Below are positions 36,724 through 48,977 of a DNA stretch of 64,000 nucleotides, in pieces. Below the pieces are notes generated by a model, which saw nothing but the letters and a program-made list of their open reading frames with translations, searched no databases and was not told where the DNA came from. The position numbers were made by a program, and so were the translations under genes. Within the stretch, counting starts at the first letter, position 1; each line of letters starts with the position of its first letter. Origin of the DNA: Adiantum capillus-veneris (taxonomy: Eukaryota; Streptophyta; Polypodiopsida; Polypodiales; Pteridaceae); NCBI GenBank assembly GCA_014529385.2, contig CM043947.1, forward strand, positions 104,251,811-104,315,810, written 5' to 3'.

Positions 36724-37366
36724 CACGATATACGTGGTTCACCCAATCTGGGCTACATCCACGGGAAAGCAGCCACTCAATGGCTTTAGTACTTCAAAAC
36801 AAGAAGTAGTTTACAAAGGGATTATACCCTTAATGGAGCTCCTGCTTTGCTTCACTCTCACCACCTCACACTCACCTTGTTGCATCAAATTCACACCATA
36901 AAATGTGTGTAGAAATGGCCTCCTTTTATAGGCCAAAAGGGCTGCCCTCTCTCATGGGAGGCAGCCATGTGTAGCCGCCCTTGTGTAGATAAGTCCAAAT
37001 CGGACCCTCCAATCCGACCATGTGTGGCCGCCCTTGAGAAGACAAGTCCGCTTTTGAGTTTGGCCACCGGCCATTGAATTCGGCCATCGGCCACCGGCCA
37101 TTGACTTCTGACCACTGGCCACCGGCCAACCGATGGTTGTTTTCCGACCACTTTCCGGCCGTCGTCCGGCCATAATATTCCGGCGAAAAGGAATATTCCG
37201 ACGAGGGAAAAAAAGTTGCCCCTGATTTTTGGCCGCCGTGAAAATTTTGGTTTTCGGCGAGTGATTTTCCTTCACGCACGATGGCTTCTCCTCATAATGG
37301 GGGCCTTACAAATGTGCGCTTTTACCACAAAAAATTACAAGGGTAAATTAAGCTCCGTACTTAACA
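36585..37366 (-). repeat. Copia K 3' LTR
   Basis: TGTTAGGAAATAAGACG to CGTACTTAACA in + strand reading, with a (GA)n run near 36675-36719. Confidence 0.93.
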
Positions 37367-37379
37367 ATCTCCCACTTGG

Positions 37380-40300
37380 AGACTGATCTCCAAACCAAAC
37401 CTATGACTGATTTCCATTATGGCTTCTTATTCTTGAATGCCGATTGAAGATGAGCAAAAGCTCAACATCCCTTGTTGACCACCTTTGTAAACATGTCCGT
37501 AGGATTTTCACTTGTATGCACCTTTCCTAGCTTTAGCTATCCCTCTTCCAAAAGAGTGCGTATGAAGTGATATCTCACCTCAATGTGCTTCGTCCTTGAA
37601 TGAAAGGTTGAGTTCTTCGCAAGATGGATAGCGCTTTGGCTATCACTTTACAAGACACAATTGTCTTGTTTGAATCCAAGCTCTTCAAAGAATCTGGGAA
37701 GCCACATAATTTCTTTGCTTGCTTTCGTCATTGCTACATACTCTGCTTCCGTGGTAGAAAGTGAAACCACTTTCTGTAGCTTTGAAGCCCAACATACTAC
37801 TGTGCCTCCAACCGTGAACACATAGCCAGTAGTGCTCCTTCGAGTATCTTTGTCACCTGCCATATCTGCATCAGCATACCCTTCTAGAAAAATATCAGTT
37901 CCTCCAAAATACAAAGCATTTGTTGTTGTCCCTTTTAGATACCTAAGTATCCACTTCACAGCTTGCCAATGCTCTTTACCTGGGTTGTCCATGAACCTAC
38001 TCACAACTCCCACTGCATGTGCAATGTCTAGCCTTGTCTAGACCATAGCATACATTAGAGAACCTACCGCTGCAGCATATGGAACTTTAGACATATAGGC
38101 TATCACCTCTTGTGTCTTTGGACACATATCCTTTGTTAGTTTAAAATGACCAGCCAAAGGTGTAGAAATTGGTTTTGCATTTTGCATTGCAAACCTTTCT
38201 AGTACCTTCTTGATGTAATCTTCTTGAGATAGATTTATTGTCTTCTTCGTCCTGTCCCTTGATATTTTCATACCAAGTATCCTCTTTGCACCACCTAAAT
38301 CTTTCATTGATAAAGATTTAGATAGCTCCTCTTTTAGGTCTTTGATGTCCTACATGTTAGCACTTGCAATCAACATGTCATCAACATACAACATTAGGAT
38401 GATGAATTTCCCATCTCCCAAATTCTTCATGTAGACGCAGTGATCCGAGTTGCATCTTGTGAATCCATGATCCAACATCCATTGATCAAACTTCAAGTAC
38501 CATTGTCTTGATGCTTGCTTTAAACCATACAAGCTCTTCTTTAATTTGAAAACCATTTTATCTTTACCTTTTACTTCATACCCCTTTGGTTGAAGCATGT
38601 AGATATCCTTCTCTAAGTCATCGCCATGAGGGAATGCCATATTTACATCCATTTGATCGAGATTTAGATCATGAGCAGCCACAAGGCTTAAGACAAGCCT
38701 AATTGAGTTCATTTTTACAACATGAGAAAATATTTCATTGAAGTCAATACCTTTCTTTTGAGAAAACCCTTTTACACAAGCCTAGACTTGTACCTTTTCT
38801 TCCCACCTTCTTCTTCCTTCAGCTTGTACACCCATTTGTTTTGAAGTGCCCGCTTACCTTTAGGCAACTCAACCAACTCCCATGTTTGGTTGCGATGTAG
38901 TGAGTCCATATCCACTTGCATGCTCTTCGTCCATTCTTCTTTGGATTCATGTTGCATAGCTTCTTCGTATGATTCTGGCTCTTCAGAATTTGAGATCAAG
39001 AGATGGTTGAAGGAAGGAACAAACCTTTCTGGAGGTCTACTTGCTCTTGTAGATCTTCGGGGAATAGGTTGAGGCTCCTCATTTGGTTGACGTTGTTGCA
39101 CATTGTCACCGTTTTCAGTCCTTGAGTCTTCACCGTCCTCAAGCTCCATGTACTCATCACCTGTTTCTTTTCTTTGTTTTCTTTCCAAGTAATCTTTGTA
39201 CATATTTTGTTCATTAAAAATTACATCCCTACTCCTTAAGATTTTACCATCTTCAGGATTCCATAGGCGATACCCAAAGTCACCTTCTCCATAGCTAATG
39301 AGGAAACACTTTTTGGACTTTGCATCTAGCTTTGATCTTAGGCTTCTATCTATGTGCATGAAAGCCTCACACGCAAATAGTTTGAGAAATGCATAATTCA
39401 CCGGTTTACCTGTCCATGCCTCTTCTGGAACTCTCCCATCCAATGCCGTTGAGGGTGACCGATTGATTAAGTACACAGACATACTTACAGCTTCTGCCCA
39501 AAGCTCAAGCTCTGGGCCTGCATGTAGCCGCATGCTTCGTGCTCGCTCCATGATTTTCCTATTCATCCTTTCCAAAATCCCATTTTTTTGAGGTGTCCTT
39601 GGGGTTGTCTTTTGCCTCCGAATTCCATTGCTAGCACAAAAGCTTTCAAAATCTTGGTTGCAATATTCGCCTCCATTGTCGGATCTGAGGCATTTAACCG
39701 TGGTACCTGTTTCATTCTCCACAAAGGCTTTCCACATTTGAAATATGGAAAACACATCGGACTTATTCTTCATGACATAAACCCATGTTTTTATAGTCGC
39801 ATCATATATGAATGTTACATAGTACAATGAGCACCAAGTGATGGTGTAGTTGCAGGACCCTAAACATCAGAATGAACCAAATCAAGTTTTTAATCTTTTC
39901 TTTCATTTCTTGATTTTTGAAATTTTACCCTCTTTTGTTTGCCATAAACACAGTCTTCACAGAACTCTAAGTCCACTTCTTTCAAACCTTGTAGAAGCTT
40001 CTTTGTTTGAAGGATTTGCATTCCTTTGGCACTCATATGCCCAAGCCGGTAGTGCCACACCGCACTGTCAACTTCTATAGTTGCTGCACAAGCTGAAGGT
40101 TGTGTGCTCATAATACACAAGTAAAGTGTACCGACCTTTTCTCCCTTGGCAACCACCAAAGATCCCTTTGAGATCTTTCACCGTTTCTTTCCGAATGCAA
40201 TGTTGTGACCTTCATCGTCCAATTGTCCTGTAGAGATCAAATTTTTCCGAAGAGAAGGAACATGCCTAGCATCTTTAAGCTTCCATTCATTTCCGTTAGC

Positions 40301-40897
40301 AGTTTTGACAGAAACTGTACCTTTGTCGACAATCTCACAAGCTTCATCATCTCCCAAGTATACATACCCAAAATTACCTTTGGTGTAATCTTGGAAATGT
40401 TGCTTGTGTGGTGTCGCATGGAATGAAGCCCCAGAATCTACTATCCAGGAATTAGACTTATTGTTGTCTAATGAGAGAATTAGAGCATCTTGCTCTACTT
40501 TACCTGCCACATTGGCCTCCGATGTTGGCTTGTTGTCTTGAGACTCAGTCTCCTTCTTCTTCTTGGATCAGCAATCCTTCTTGACGTGGCCCTTCTTGCC
40601 GCAGTTCCAACATTCAAGAACTGACTTTGTGCGTGACTTGCTCCGTCTTGAGCGATCATGACTCTTTTGGGTTTTGAATCTCCCCTTAGGCCTTCCTCTT
40701 GTTTCCACTGACAGTGCAGCACTTGATGATTCTCCTGTGCTTCTCCTTCGTATTTCCTCGCTTAGGAGAACGCCCACAACATCATCAAACTTAAGAGTAT
40801 TTGTGCCAGAAATAGAATTACTTACAGCCATCACAAGGCTATCCCAACTATCCGGTAGAGATGATAGTATAAGAAGAGCTCGCACTTCGTCAACATC
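37380..40897 (-). pseudogene. Copia K gag-pol after the T insertion
   Basis: Carries the second half of gag, zinc knuckle CWNCGKKGHVKKDC, protease VDSGASFHAT, integrase (WHYRLGH, LRSDNGGEYC, QKNGILERMN), reverse transcriptase (QMDVNMAFPHG, YVDDMLIA) and RNase H (DADMAGDKD). Many stops, for example TGG to TGA at 40568 and CAG to TAG near 38350. Single-base deletions near 39830 and 38785. It is more decayed than copia C although of the same family. Confidence 0.9.
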
Positions 40898-40917
40898 CAT
40901 TAGGAGAAATATGAACC
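40898..40917 (+). repeat. Transposon T left terminal inverted repeat
   Basis: CATTAGGAGAAATATGAACC. Against the reverse complement of 61013-61032 (CATTAGAAAAAATATGAACC) it differs at two of 20 positions. Further inward both ends share GGGATTAAGG and GGGCC words. Confidence 0.8.
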
Positions 40918-41729
40918 TTGCATGGGCCTTGTAAGGAATCCTAATTTTTAGGGATTAAGGCTAATGTTGTGTGGGGTTTAGGGGCCAAGGGCATTGAAGA
41001 AGGTAGTTTTGAGTAGGCTTTTCTAGCCTTTTTTTTAGACAAATGTAGGAGGTGGACCTAAAGGGTTACTTTCTCTCTCTAGCTTTTTTTAAACTGAAGG
41101 AAGCTATAAGGTCTCTACTTTCAAATTGCACACAAGTTCTATTACGCATTTGTATTTTTTTTGAACCATCACTCCTTATTTAAGATATTCGAGTTCAAAT
41201 TATGAAGCGTAGGTTGAGAAAACCTAGAAATTAAAATTTACGCTACAAAATTCTGACATGTTTAGCTATATGAATCACTAACTAACTTATTGCAAGATTT
41301 ATTTACTGATTGTAGAATTTTCTTTTACTACTGTAAAGTTAATATAAGACTGTAAAGTTTAACTTAAAAATATAAAGTAAATTATCATTAAGGAAATAAA
41401 TAAAATAATTATAAAGACAAAAGAATACACAGGGATGACAAATAAAGGCACATGGATCACATAGGAGGGGACAAAGTGGGACACACTGTCACATGAAAAA
41501 GGAGAGGCTACTCTTGACTAATCTTAATGAGGGGGGGCTTGTGTGGCCTTATCTTTTGATGATAATGACAAAGTGGTCAAGCTCATGGGTACCACAAGGG
41601 TACCAAAAACGCGGGTATGATTTTTGGAAAAAAATAAAAAAATAAAAAAATATTTTTTTATTAAAAATAAATTAATTTTTTTAAAAATATTTTTTTTTGA
41701 AAAAAAAGGTCGGACGTTTTTCTTTCTGC

Positions 41730-41737
41730 TATAAATA
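41730..41737 (+). promoter_or_regulatory. TATA box of gypsy LTR
   Basis: TATAAATA, also at 49603-49610 in the 3' LTR; it is the only strong TATA box upstream of the gag start. Confidence 0.6.
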
Positions 41738-41879
41738 GAGCATCCATGCTCACACTTTAGACATAGAGATTGCCTCTATAGCACTCACGAAGTGCTGCCA
41801 CTTCTCTTAGAGAGAAGGCGTCCACAAAGCACTAAGAGAGCAAAAACTCTAGTGGACTAATAAGGTGCGTATTAATTAA

Positions 41880-42230
41880 GCATTCAATTAACTTTAGGAA
41901 TGATGTATGTGTGCTATCTATTACTTTAATCTCTCTAATAGATTAGTAAGATTCAATTAGTTATGTGTGTGTGTGTGCTATCTATTACTCTAATCTTCTA
42001 ATAGATTAGTAAGATTCAATTAGCTTTAAGAAGGATATGTGTGTGTGTGTGTTATCTTTTACTCTAATCTCTCTAATAGATTGGTAAGATTCAATTAGCT
42101 TTAGAAAAGTATGTGTGTGTGTTCTCTTTTACTTTAATGTTTCTAATGGATAGTAAGATTCAATTAACTTTAGAAAAGATGTGTGTGTATGTTTTCTCTT
42201 ACTCTAATCTCTCTAAGTATACCTACTCTC
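41880..42230 (+). repeat. Tandem repeats in gypsy LTR
   Basis: Four to five copies of a roughly 75-bp unit: TAAGATTCAATTAGCTTTAG, a TGTGTG run, then TTACTCTAATCTCTCTAATA. The same block lies at about 49752-50098. Confidence 0.85.
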
Positions 42231-42672
42231 TCTAGTTAGTACATCTTCACTATTAACTTATATATTGTTAATTGAAAGTTAATACATAAGAGAACTCATC
42301 ATATTCTTATTATACATGATGAAATTCTCATTCACCAATTTTATTGTCAATTAGATTAAGTAGAATTTTGAATAATACTAAAAAATTAATTTAGTTAAAG
42401 TATAGAAATTGAAGTTAGAATTGGATTAGAAATGTGAAGCATAAAAGTAATGCATTCCTAAACTTTCACTCATAGTTTACACATTTAATTTTTAATTAAT
42501 TACGATTAGCAAAAATTTGATGTATAAAAATTAGATGTAAAACAACAACACTAAGTGTGAATCCGAGTTAGTGAGGGTTCATATTACAGACTCTCTTTGG
42601 AAAGAAGGAGATTACTAGGGAAATTGACCAATTTAAAGTTCTAAGTGTATAATATAAGTGTAGTACAAAAAA

Positions 42673-42795
42673 ATGGCTCTAAAGCGTGCTCGAACACAAG
42701 GCGCTAATGATCATGAAGCCGGTACAAGTAACGGTGGAACTCCTGCGGAAAATGCTATGTCTCCACCAATCGGACCAATCGGAGCTATGGTACAA
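42673..42795 (+). CDS. Candidate gag first exon inside the gypsy LTR
   Basis: ATG plus 40 codons (KRARTQGANDHEAGTS, NGGTPAENAMSPPIGPIG) ending at CAA 42795, followed by the donor-like GTTAGT. The amino-acid style (basic start, then small and polar residues) is that of plant gypsy gag N-termini. A matching acceptor lies at 44687-44688, and the frames agree. The 3' LTR keeps the same open segment (50546-50668), which is a copy by descent and not independent evidence. Confidence 0.5.
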
Positions 42796-44688
42796 GTTAG
42801 TATTGCAGTTTCAAGTTATGCATCATTGCATATGCGAGACCATAGGAATATATTATTTACCTTATGAAAAGAAAACACGGACCGAAACCACGGGGCTTAA
42901 CCCCAAGAAACTCGTCATATGTTTGACAAGTAGGAAAGATTGTCTGGTTAAACCGGTTGCTATAGGAAAGAATGTTTGTCCAAAACCTTCGGTATGGTTT
43001 TTCTCAAGTATCTCTACTTATTAGCGCTGGTATTATGTGGTAGTTGCCGAGGCCTGAGATGACGCCCAGGATGGCACCACTGATGCTGTGGTCGGAGTAC
43101 ACCCAGATTAGCCCAGCTGGATACTGCGGTTTTGTTTTTTCGTGGCATGAGGATGACGCCCAGATTGACACCGTTGTTGCTGTGATGGGAGTACATCTAG
43201 ATTAGCACAACAAATACTTGTGGAGTGGTATGGGACGCTCATGAGGACAAGGGTTTTTATAAATAATGTATATACCGATCGGACATAATAGCGTCAGTAG
43301 AGATTCTTGAGTGAACCTAATCCAAGGGTTGTTGGTTTAAAATTGGACGACTTCTTGTTTGACTATTGTTTGTAATACTGTTTGAAGGGCTGTTTTAACG
43401 AACCAGTATCATAAATAAAATAAAGGAACATGTATGTTTTAACAGTGTGGTAGTAATTAGATAACAAAAGAAGGGTGAGTGTGGTGTGGAAAGTGGGAGA
43501 ATGATACCCCGACGGTATCATTCTATGGACGGGTGGACCCGATGTGTCGGGTAACTTTCCAACGCTATAATTTTTTCTTAGTCATAAATCTTAAAAGAGA
43601 CAAACCTTGGCGGCTGTGCTTCTGAAACATGGAGAAAAAAGCGCACAGGTTGGTCACTCTAAGATTTATACTTTTAGGTATAATTGATTATAGATAGTTT
43701 TTAGATAGGGTTATGGTGGTCACGCTCCGCCATAGCGAAATAGGACCAATCCTTCACTAACGGTTCATGCCCGTGGCTACGTAGTAGCTAAGGCAATGTC
43801 CGTTGGTTTTTCCTTATCAGGATTGGAGACCTATCAAAGGTACTTTGCTCCTCTCGACAAGGGGTCGGGACCTCACACTGGTATCAGAGCCTAGGTTAAA
43901 GCTTGGGGAGATTTTTAGATTGATGTTTGGATATTTAAGGATGCGAATGTTTGAAATAATAGAAGAACCTATAAAAATTGTTTTGAGTTTTTATATGGTA
44001 TAGAAGACTGAACTTTCCTGGTACAGGAAAATGTTCATTCAGCCTACCAGAAATTCCAGGTGTTCACCATCATGTTTGAAAATGCATGCCAATCACCGCA
44101 TTATCAGTTTCAAAAAAGGGTGATGATGATTTTGGATAGGGTGTTTGCACCACCTATTCCAAGGGTGCATAGAGGATGGGGTATCAACTAGAGTCCATCT
44201 AGAGGAATCTATACCATCGATGCTGACAAGATATGGTGCATGGATACCAATCTTAAGAAACTTCGTTAGGCAGAGGAGTTAAAAGTCATCAAAGTTTATC
44301 TTTTCCTTGGTACTAAGAATTCGGATGCTACCATTACCTTGGGAGGAGAAAAGATATCTCAGACTCAATGGGTCTATAACCAAGTTACAAAAGTTATCCA
44401 TTGTGGTAGGATTCGACCCATATGTGTATCTCGTAGCTTTCAAGGGGCAAAAGAAACTTATTATTTTGATCCTTTAGCCTATCCTTCTGTAGTCACTAAA
44501 CTCAAAATATAGAGACATTACAATCCTTGTACCTAAAGACTACCAACCTTGGTAGCAAATAATATGTGTATAAATAAAGTTTGGATTACTATTATCTTTT
44601 GTTTGTATTATTGTCTGATCAAGTCTTGCCTTAAAGTGGATTAAAGTTAGAGTATCCAATAAAGTTTCACTTCATCTATATTGCATAG
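42796..44688 (+). other. Candidate intron spanning LTR end, PBS and leader
   Basis: GTTAGT at 42796 and TTGCATAG ending at 44688, preceded by a pyrimidine-rich TTTCACTTCATCTATATT. 1,893 nt. Splicing would join the LTR exon to gag without a frame change and remove the PBS, giving a translatable but not reverse-transcribable RNA. No expression evidence is available here. Confidence 0.45.
43879..43891 (+). other. Gypsy primer-binding site
   Basis: TGGTATCAGAGCC one base after the LTR; initiator tRNA-Met type. Confidence 0.92.
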
Positions 44689-47600
44689 AGTGCGGTGTTC
44701 ACATCTCTTCAAGAGAAAAAGCTACTTCTCAAGCAAGCTAAACTTCCCTCTTTCAAAGGGGAAGGAGCCCTAGTTGAGTGCGATGCTGAAGTGTGGCTCG
44801 AAGAGATGGAGGATTATTTTGCTGCTGCTGGTACTACTCCCGATAACCAAGCAATGTTGGCTATGTTTCGTCTCACGGGGGATGCCAAGCTTTGGTGGAA
44901 ACAACACTGCAAAGATAATCAAGTAGCTAAAAACACTCAAACTTGGGAAGACATTAAGTATGCTGTCAAAGGACGTTATCTTCCACCTGCACACGAATCC
45001 CTTAAGATGAATGAATTCTTCAACTTACGTCAGTTTCATCTTACAGTGGAAGAATACTACTCCAAATTTGTAACTCTGAGGCGCTATGCTCCGCCAATGA
45101 CCGCAGATCAACAAGTAGCCCATTTCTGCCAAGGGCTAAATTCTCCTTTAAATACTCATCTAGAAGCCATGAGGCCTGTAAATTTGCAAGATGCTCTTTT
45201 AAGAGCTAAACCCTTAGGTAAAGAGATGTCAAACTCTCAAAGGGTACAAATTGGAAATTTAAGGAATGCTGGAAGGAGAGGACGGTCTATGATGTGGAAC
45301 CAAAGGCAAGTTTACCCAGTTCACCAAAATCATCCAATAGTTGCAGCTTCAACAAATGGAGCTCAAAATGCAGATCTCAGATGCTATGAATGCAACGAGT
45401 TAGGACATTTCAAGAATGTATGTCCTAGGCGAGTCTCCGCAACAAATACACCTACTCGAGCTAGAGGACGAGGACAAATAATAAATCGTGGAGGAAGAAA
45501 TGGAGGACGAGGTTGAGGGCGCGGAATGGCTGCCAGAGTCAATGCTATCATAGGAGAACCAACATTGGGAGAAGAACAAGAGGAAAGAGCAACTCTACAT
45601 GCTGCAATTGATAACCCAAGAGCAAGACAACAATATGCTGTCATTCAAACACCTGCAAATCACCAAGGTGAAAAATTTGAGCTTCTTATTGATTGTGGTA
45701 GTACTCATTCTTTCTTGTCACCTAAATATTTAAGGAGGTTAGGACTTAATCAACACCCTACAAGAAAGATGAGAGTTGAATTAACCAATGGAAAGGAGGT
45801 GTTATCTCAGTACACTGTGGGAAAAATAGATTTCAAGTTGGGAGAATACTCTACTTCTGCTACTTTTCGAACCTTACCCATAGGAATCTATGACGGAATT
45901 CTTGGAACGGATTGGTTAGCCAGTCATAATGCCAATATCCATTGTGCCCAAGGAAGTGTTACTTTTGTGGACAACCTAGGTCAAGAAGTCACTATTCAAG
46001 GCAAGAATGGACGACCAAAAGCTTACTTGGTCAAAGCTAATCGTCTTTTCAAAGGGTTACGCAAGGGTCAACAAATTTTTGTAGTCAAGCTAAACAAAGT
46101 AGAAAAATCTTCTTCCAACCCTGAACCAATGTGGCTAGAAGAATTTTCGGATGTTTTCCCCAGTGAACTTTTGGAACAACCACCACCTAGGGAGGTAGAC
46201 CATGAAATCAAAATTTTTCCAGGTAGTGAACCAGTCTCAAGAGCGCCGTACAAGATGTCACTTCCAGAGGCTATAGAACTCAAGGAGTAGCTCAAGCAGT
46301 TGATTGAGCAAGGGTTTATCCAACCTAGTACATTTCCATGGGGTGCACCTGTTCTCTTCCAAAAGAAAAAGGATGGCTCTCTTCGACTTTGCATAGAGTA
46401 TAGGGGATTAAATCAGGTTACCATCGAGAATAAATATCCAATTCCTCGTATTGATGAGATGCTGGACAGATTACATGGAGCCAAAATATTCACGAAGATT
46501 GATCTTCGATCTGGCTATCATCAAATTCGAACCCAGGAGGCTGATATCTCCAAAACAGCTTTCAACACTCGTTATGGTCATTACGAATTTGCAGTGATGG
46601 CTTTCGGACTTACGAATGCTCCTGCAACTTTCAATTGTCTAATGCACAATATCTTTAGAGAATTCTTGGACAATTTTGTCCTAGTATTCTTTGACGATAT
46701 CATAATTTATTCCAAATCAGAGGAAGAGCATGAAGGACATGTTAGGAAAGTGTTAGAGCTTTTACGCCGAAATAAGCTGTATGTAAAGAAAAGCAAATGT
46801 ACCTTGTTTACCCCTAAGGTCTGTTACTTAGGGTTTATCATTTCACCTGAAGGAGTCTCTGTTGACCCTGACAAAGTCAAAGATATTATGGAATGGCCTC
46901 AACCCACTTCACAAACCGAAGTCAGAGGGTTCTTAGGTATCACAGGGCGGTACAGGATCTTTGTAAAGGACTATGCTCTTAAAGCTGCACCACTAACTGA
47001 CTTGCTAAAGAATGGAGCTACGATACTTTGGGAAGAAAAACATGAATCTTGCTTCAAATAGCTAAAGGAGTATCTTGCTTCAGAACCTCTCTTAAAACTT
47101 CCAGATTTCACCCAAGAATTCGAGGTGATCACAGATGCTAGTAACCTTGCATTAGGAGGAGTCCTTACTCAAGAAGGAAGGCCTGTAGCTTATACTTCTC
47201 GGAAGCTTAGGATTCATGAAGTGAATTATGCTACACATGATTTAGAATTGCTAGCAGTTATTCATGCTCTCAAGCTATGGAGACATTGTCTATTGGGACG
47301 CAAATTCCAATTGGTAACAGATCACAAGAGCCTTAAGTGGATTTTTACCCAACCTAACCTTAACATGAGACAGAGGAGATGGATAGAGCTCATGCACGAA
47401 TATGATTTTGATATTAAATTTAGACCAGGTAAGGATAATGTTGTGGCAGATACCCTAAGCCGTAAAGATTTTCTGGGGGCAATTTCCATGGCTAACAACC
47501 CTATTGTAGACAAGGTCTTGGATGCTGCTGTCAGAGATACAGATTACCAGATGCTTGCTAGTATCCTACGTGAAGAGGGGGTATCATCAAATCAGCCTAA

Positions 47601-48948
47601 ACCTCTACATTACTCCTTAGAAGATGGGAAAATTTACTATAGGAATCGATTATGCATACCTAAGGATTCTACCCTAAGGAATGCTATCCTATATGAAGCA
47701 CATGATGGCCCAACTTCAGGACATCTAGGTTATTCCAAAACCATCAATGCAATTCGCAAAAGTTACTATTGGCAAGGTATGAAGGGTGATGTCCTTCGAT
47801 ATGTCAAGCAGTGTTTGTCTTGTCAAAGGATTAAGGCAGAGAGACTAAAGATGCCAGGTAAATTACATCCTTTAGATATTCCCCAAATGAAATGGGAATG
47901 TATTAGCATGGACTTTATCACCGGGTTTCCTTCTGTTCAAGCTGGCTATGATTCAATCATGGCCATAGTCGACTTGCTTACTAAAGTGGCTCACTTAATC
48001 CGAGTCAAGACAACCTTTACAGCTTCAGATATTGCTCGTTTGTTTGTGAAAGAGGTTTTCAAAATTCATGGTTTACCCAAGAGGATTGTCAGTGATCGTG
48101 ATGCCAAGTTTACTTCAAAGTTTTGGGTATCATTGTTTCAAGCTATTGGAACCCAATTATGTTTTAGTACTGCTTATCATCCTCAAACTGATGGCCAAAC
48201 TGAAAGAGTTAATCAAGTAATTGAAGACATCCTCAGAGCCTACTGCAATAGAGAACCTCGCAAGTGGATTCAATATCTACCATTGGTAGAGTATGCATAT
48301 AATTCCTCTACTCATAGAAGTATTGGAATGACACCTTTTAATGCTCTTTATGGTCAAGAATGTTTATCACCTCTTAACTTTTCTGACTCCACTATAAGGG
48401 TAGAAGCCTCAAAGAAAATGCTTGAAGAAATGGAAGCTCAAACCAAAGCTATTCGAAGGGATATTCAAGTAGCTCAAGATCGACAAAAGAAGTAAGCCGA
48501 CTTACAAAGATCTGATCGGATTTTCAAAGAAGGTGACAAAGTTTTCTTACGAGTAAAACCCAAAAAGAGCAATCTATCTCTCGGAAGGTATAAGAAGCTT
48601 AGCTACCGATATTGTGGACCTTAGGAAATAATCAAGGTTGTAAGTGATCAAGCTTATAGACTAAAACTCCCTTCTCATCTCAAAGTGCATGATGTATTTC
48701 ATGTAAGTTTGTTAAAACCTTATGTATATAACCTTGACCATGTCCTTGATGATGAGCAAATCATTTTACCTGCTCAAGATGTTCTACAACTCCAACCTGA
48801 TACTATCCTAGAAACTCGAGAGAGAAAGCTTAGGAATAGATCCATCAAAGAACATCTTATCTTATGGAAGGATTTCCCTATAGAAGATGCTACTTGGAAA
48901 GATGAGACATTCCTTCTTAAGGATTACCCTTCACTGTTCTTGAGATGA
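44689..48948 (+). pseudogene. Gypsy gag-pol polyprotein
   Basis: One frame of about 1,420 codons. Order: gag (AEVWLEEMEDYFAAAG, AKLWWKQH), zinc knuckle CYECNELGHFKNVC, protease LLIDCGSTHSF, reverse transcriptase ([24 protein letters not shown]), RNase H (TDASNLALGG), integrase HHCC (GHLGY to CLSCQRIK) and core (MDFITGFP, DRDAKFTSKFW, TDGQTERVN), then a chromodomain-like tail (LWKDFPIEDATWKDE). Five stops (45514, 46288, 47059, 48493, 48622), no frameshift. The protease has DCGS where D(S/T)G is usual. No ATG precedes gag in this frame after the TAG at 44686, which is why a spliced start is proposed. Confidence 0.93.
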
Positions 48949-48977
48949 GGGCATCTCAAATTCTAAGTTGGGGAGAT

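Larger units (their letters stand above)
41105..43877 (+). repeat. Gypsy 5' LTR
   Basis: Starts TATAAGGTCTC (TG changed to TA) and ends GGGACCTCACA. Contains a TATA box (41730), a tandem-repeat block (41880-42230) and a 123-bp open segment starting at ATG 42673 that looks like the gag N-terminus. Confidence 0.96.
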
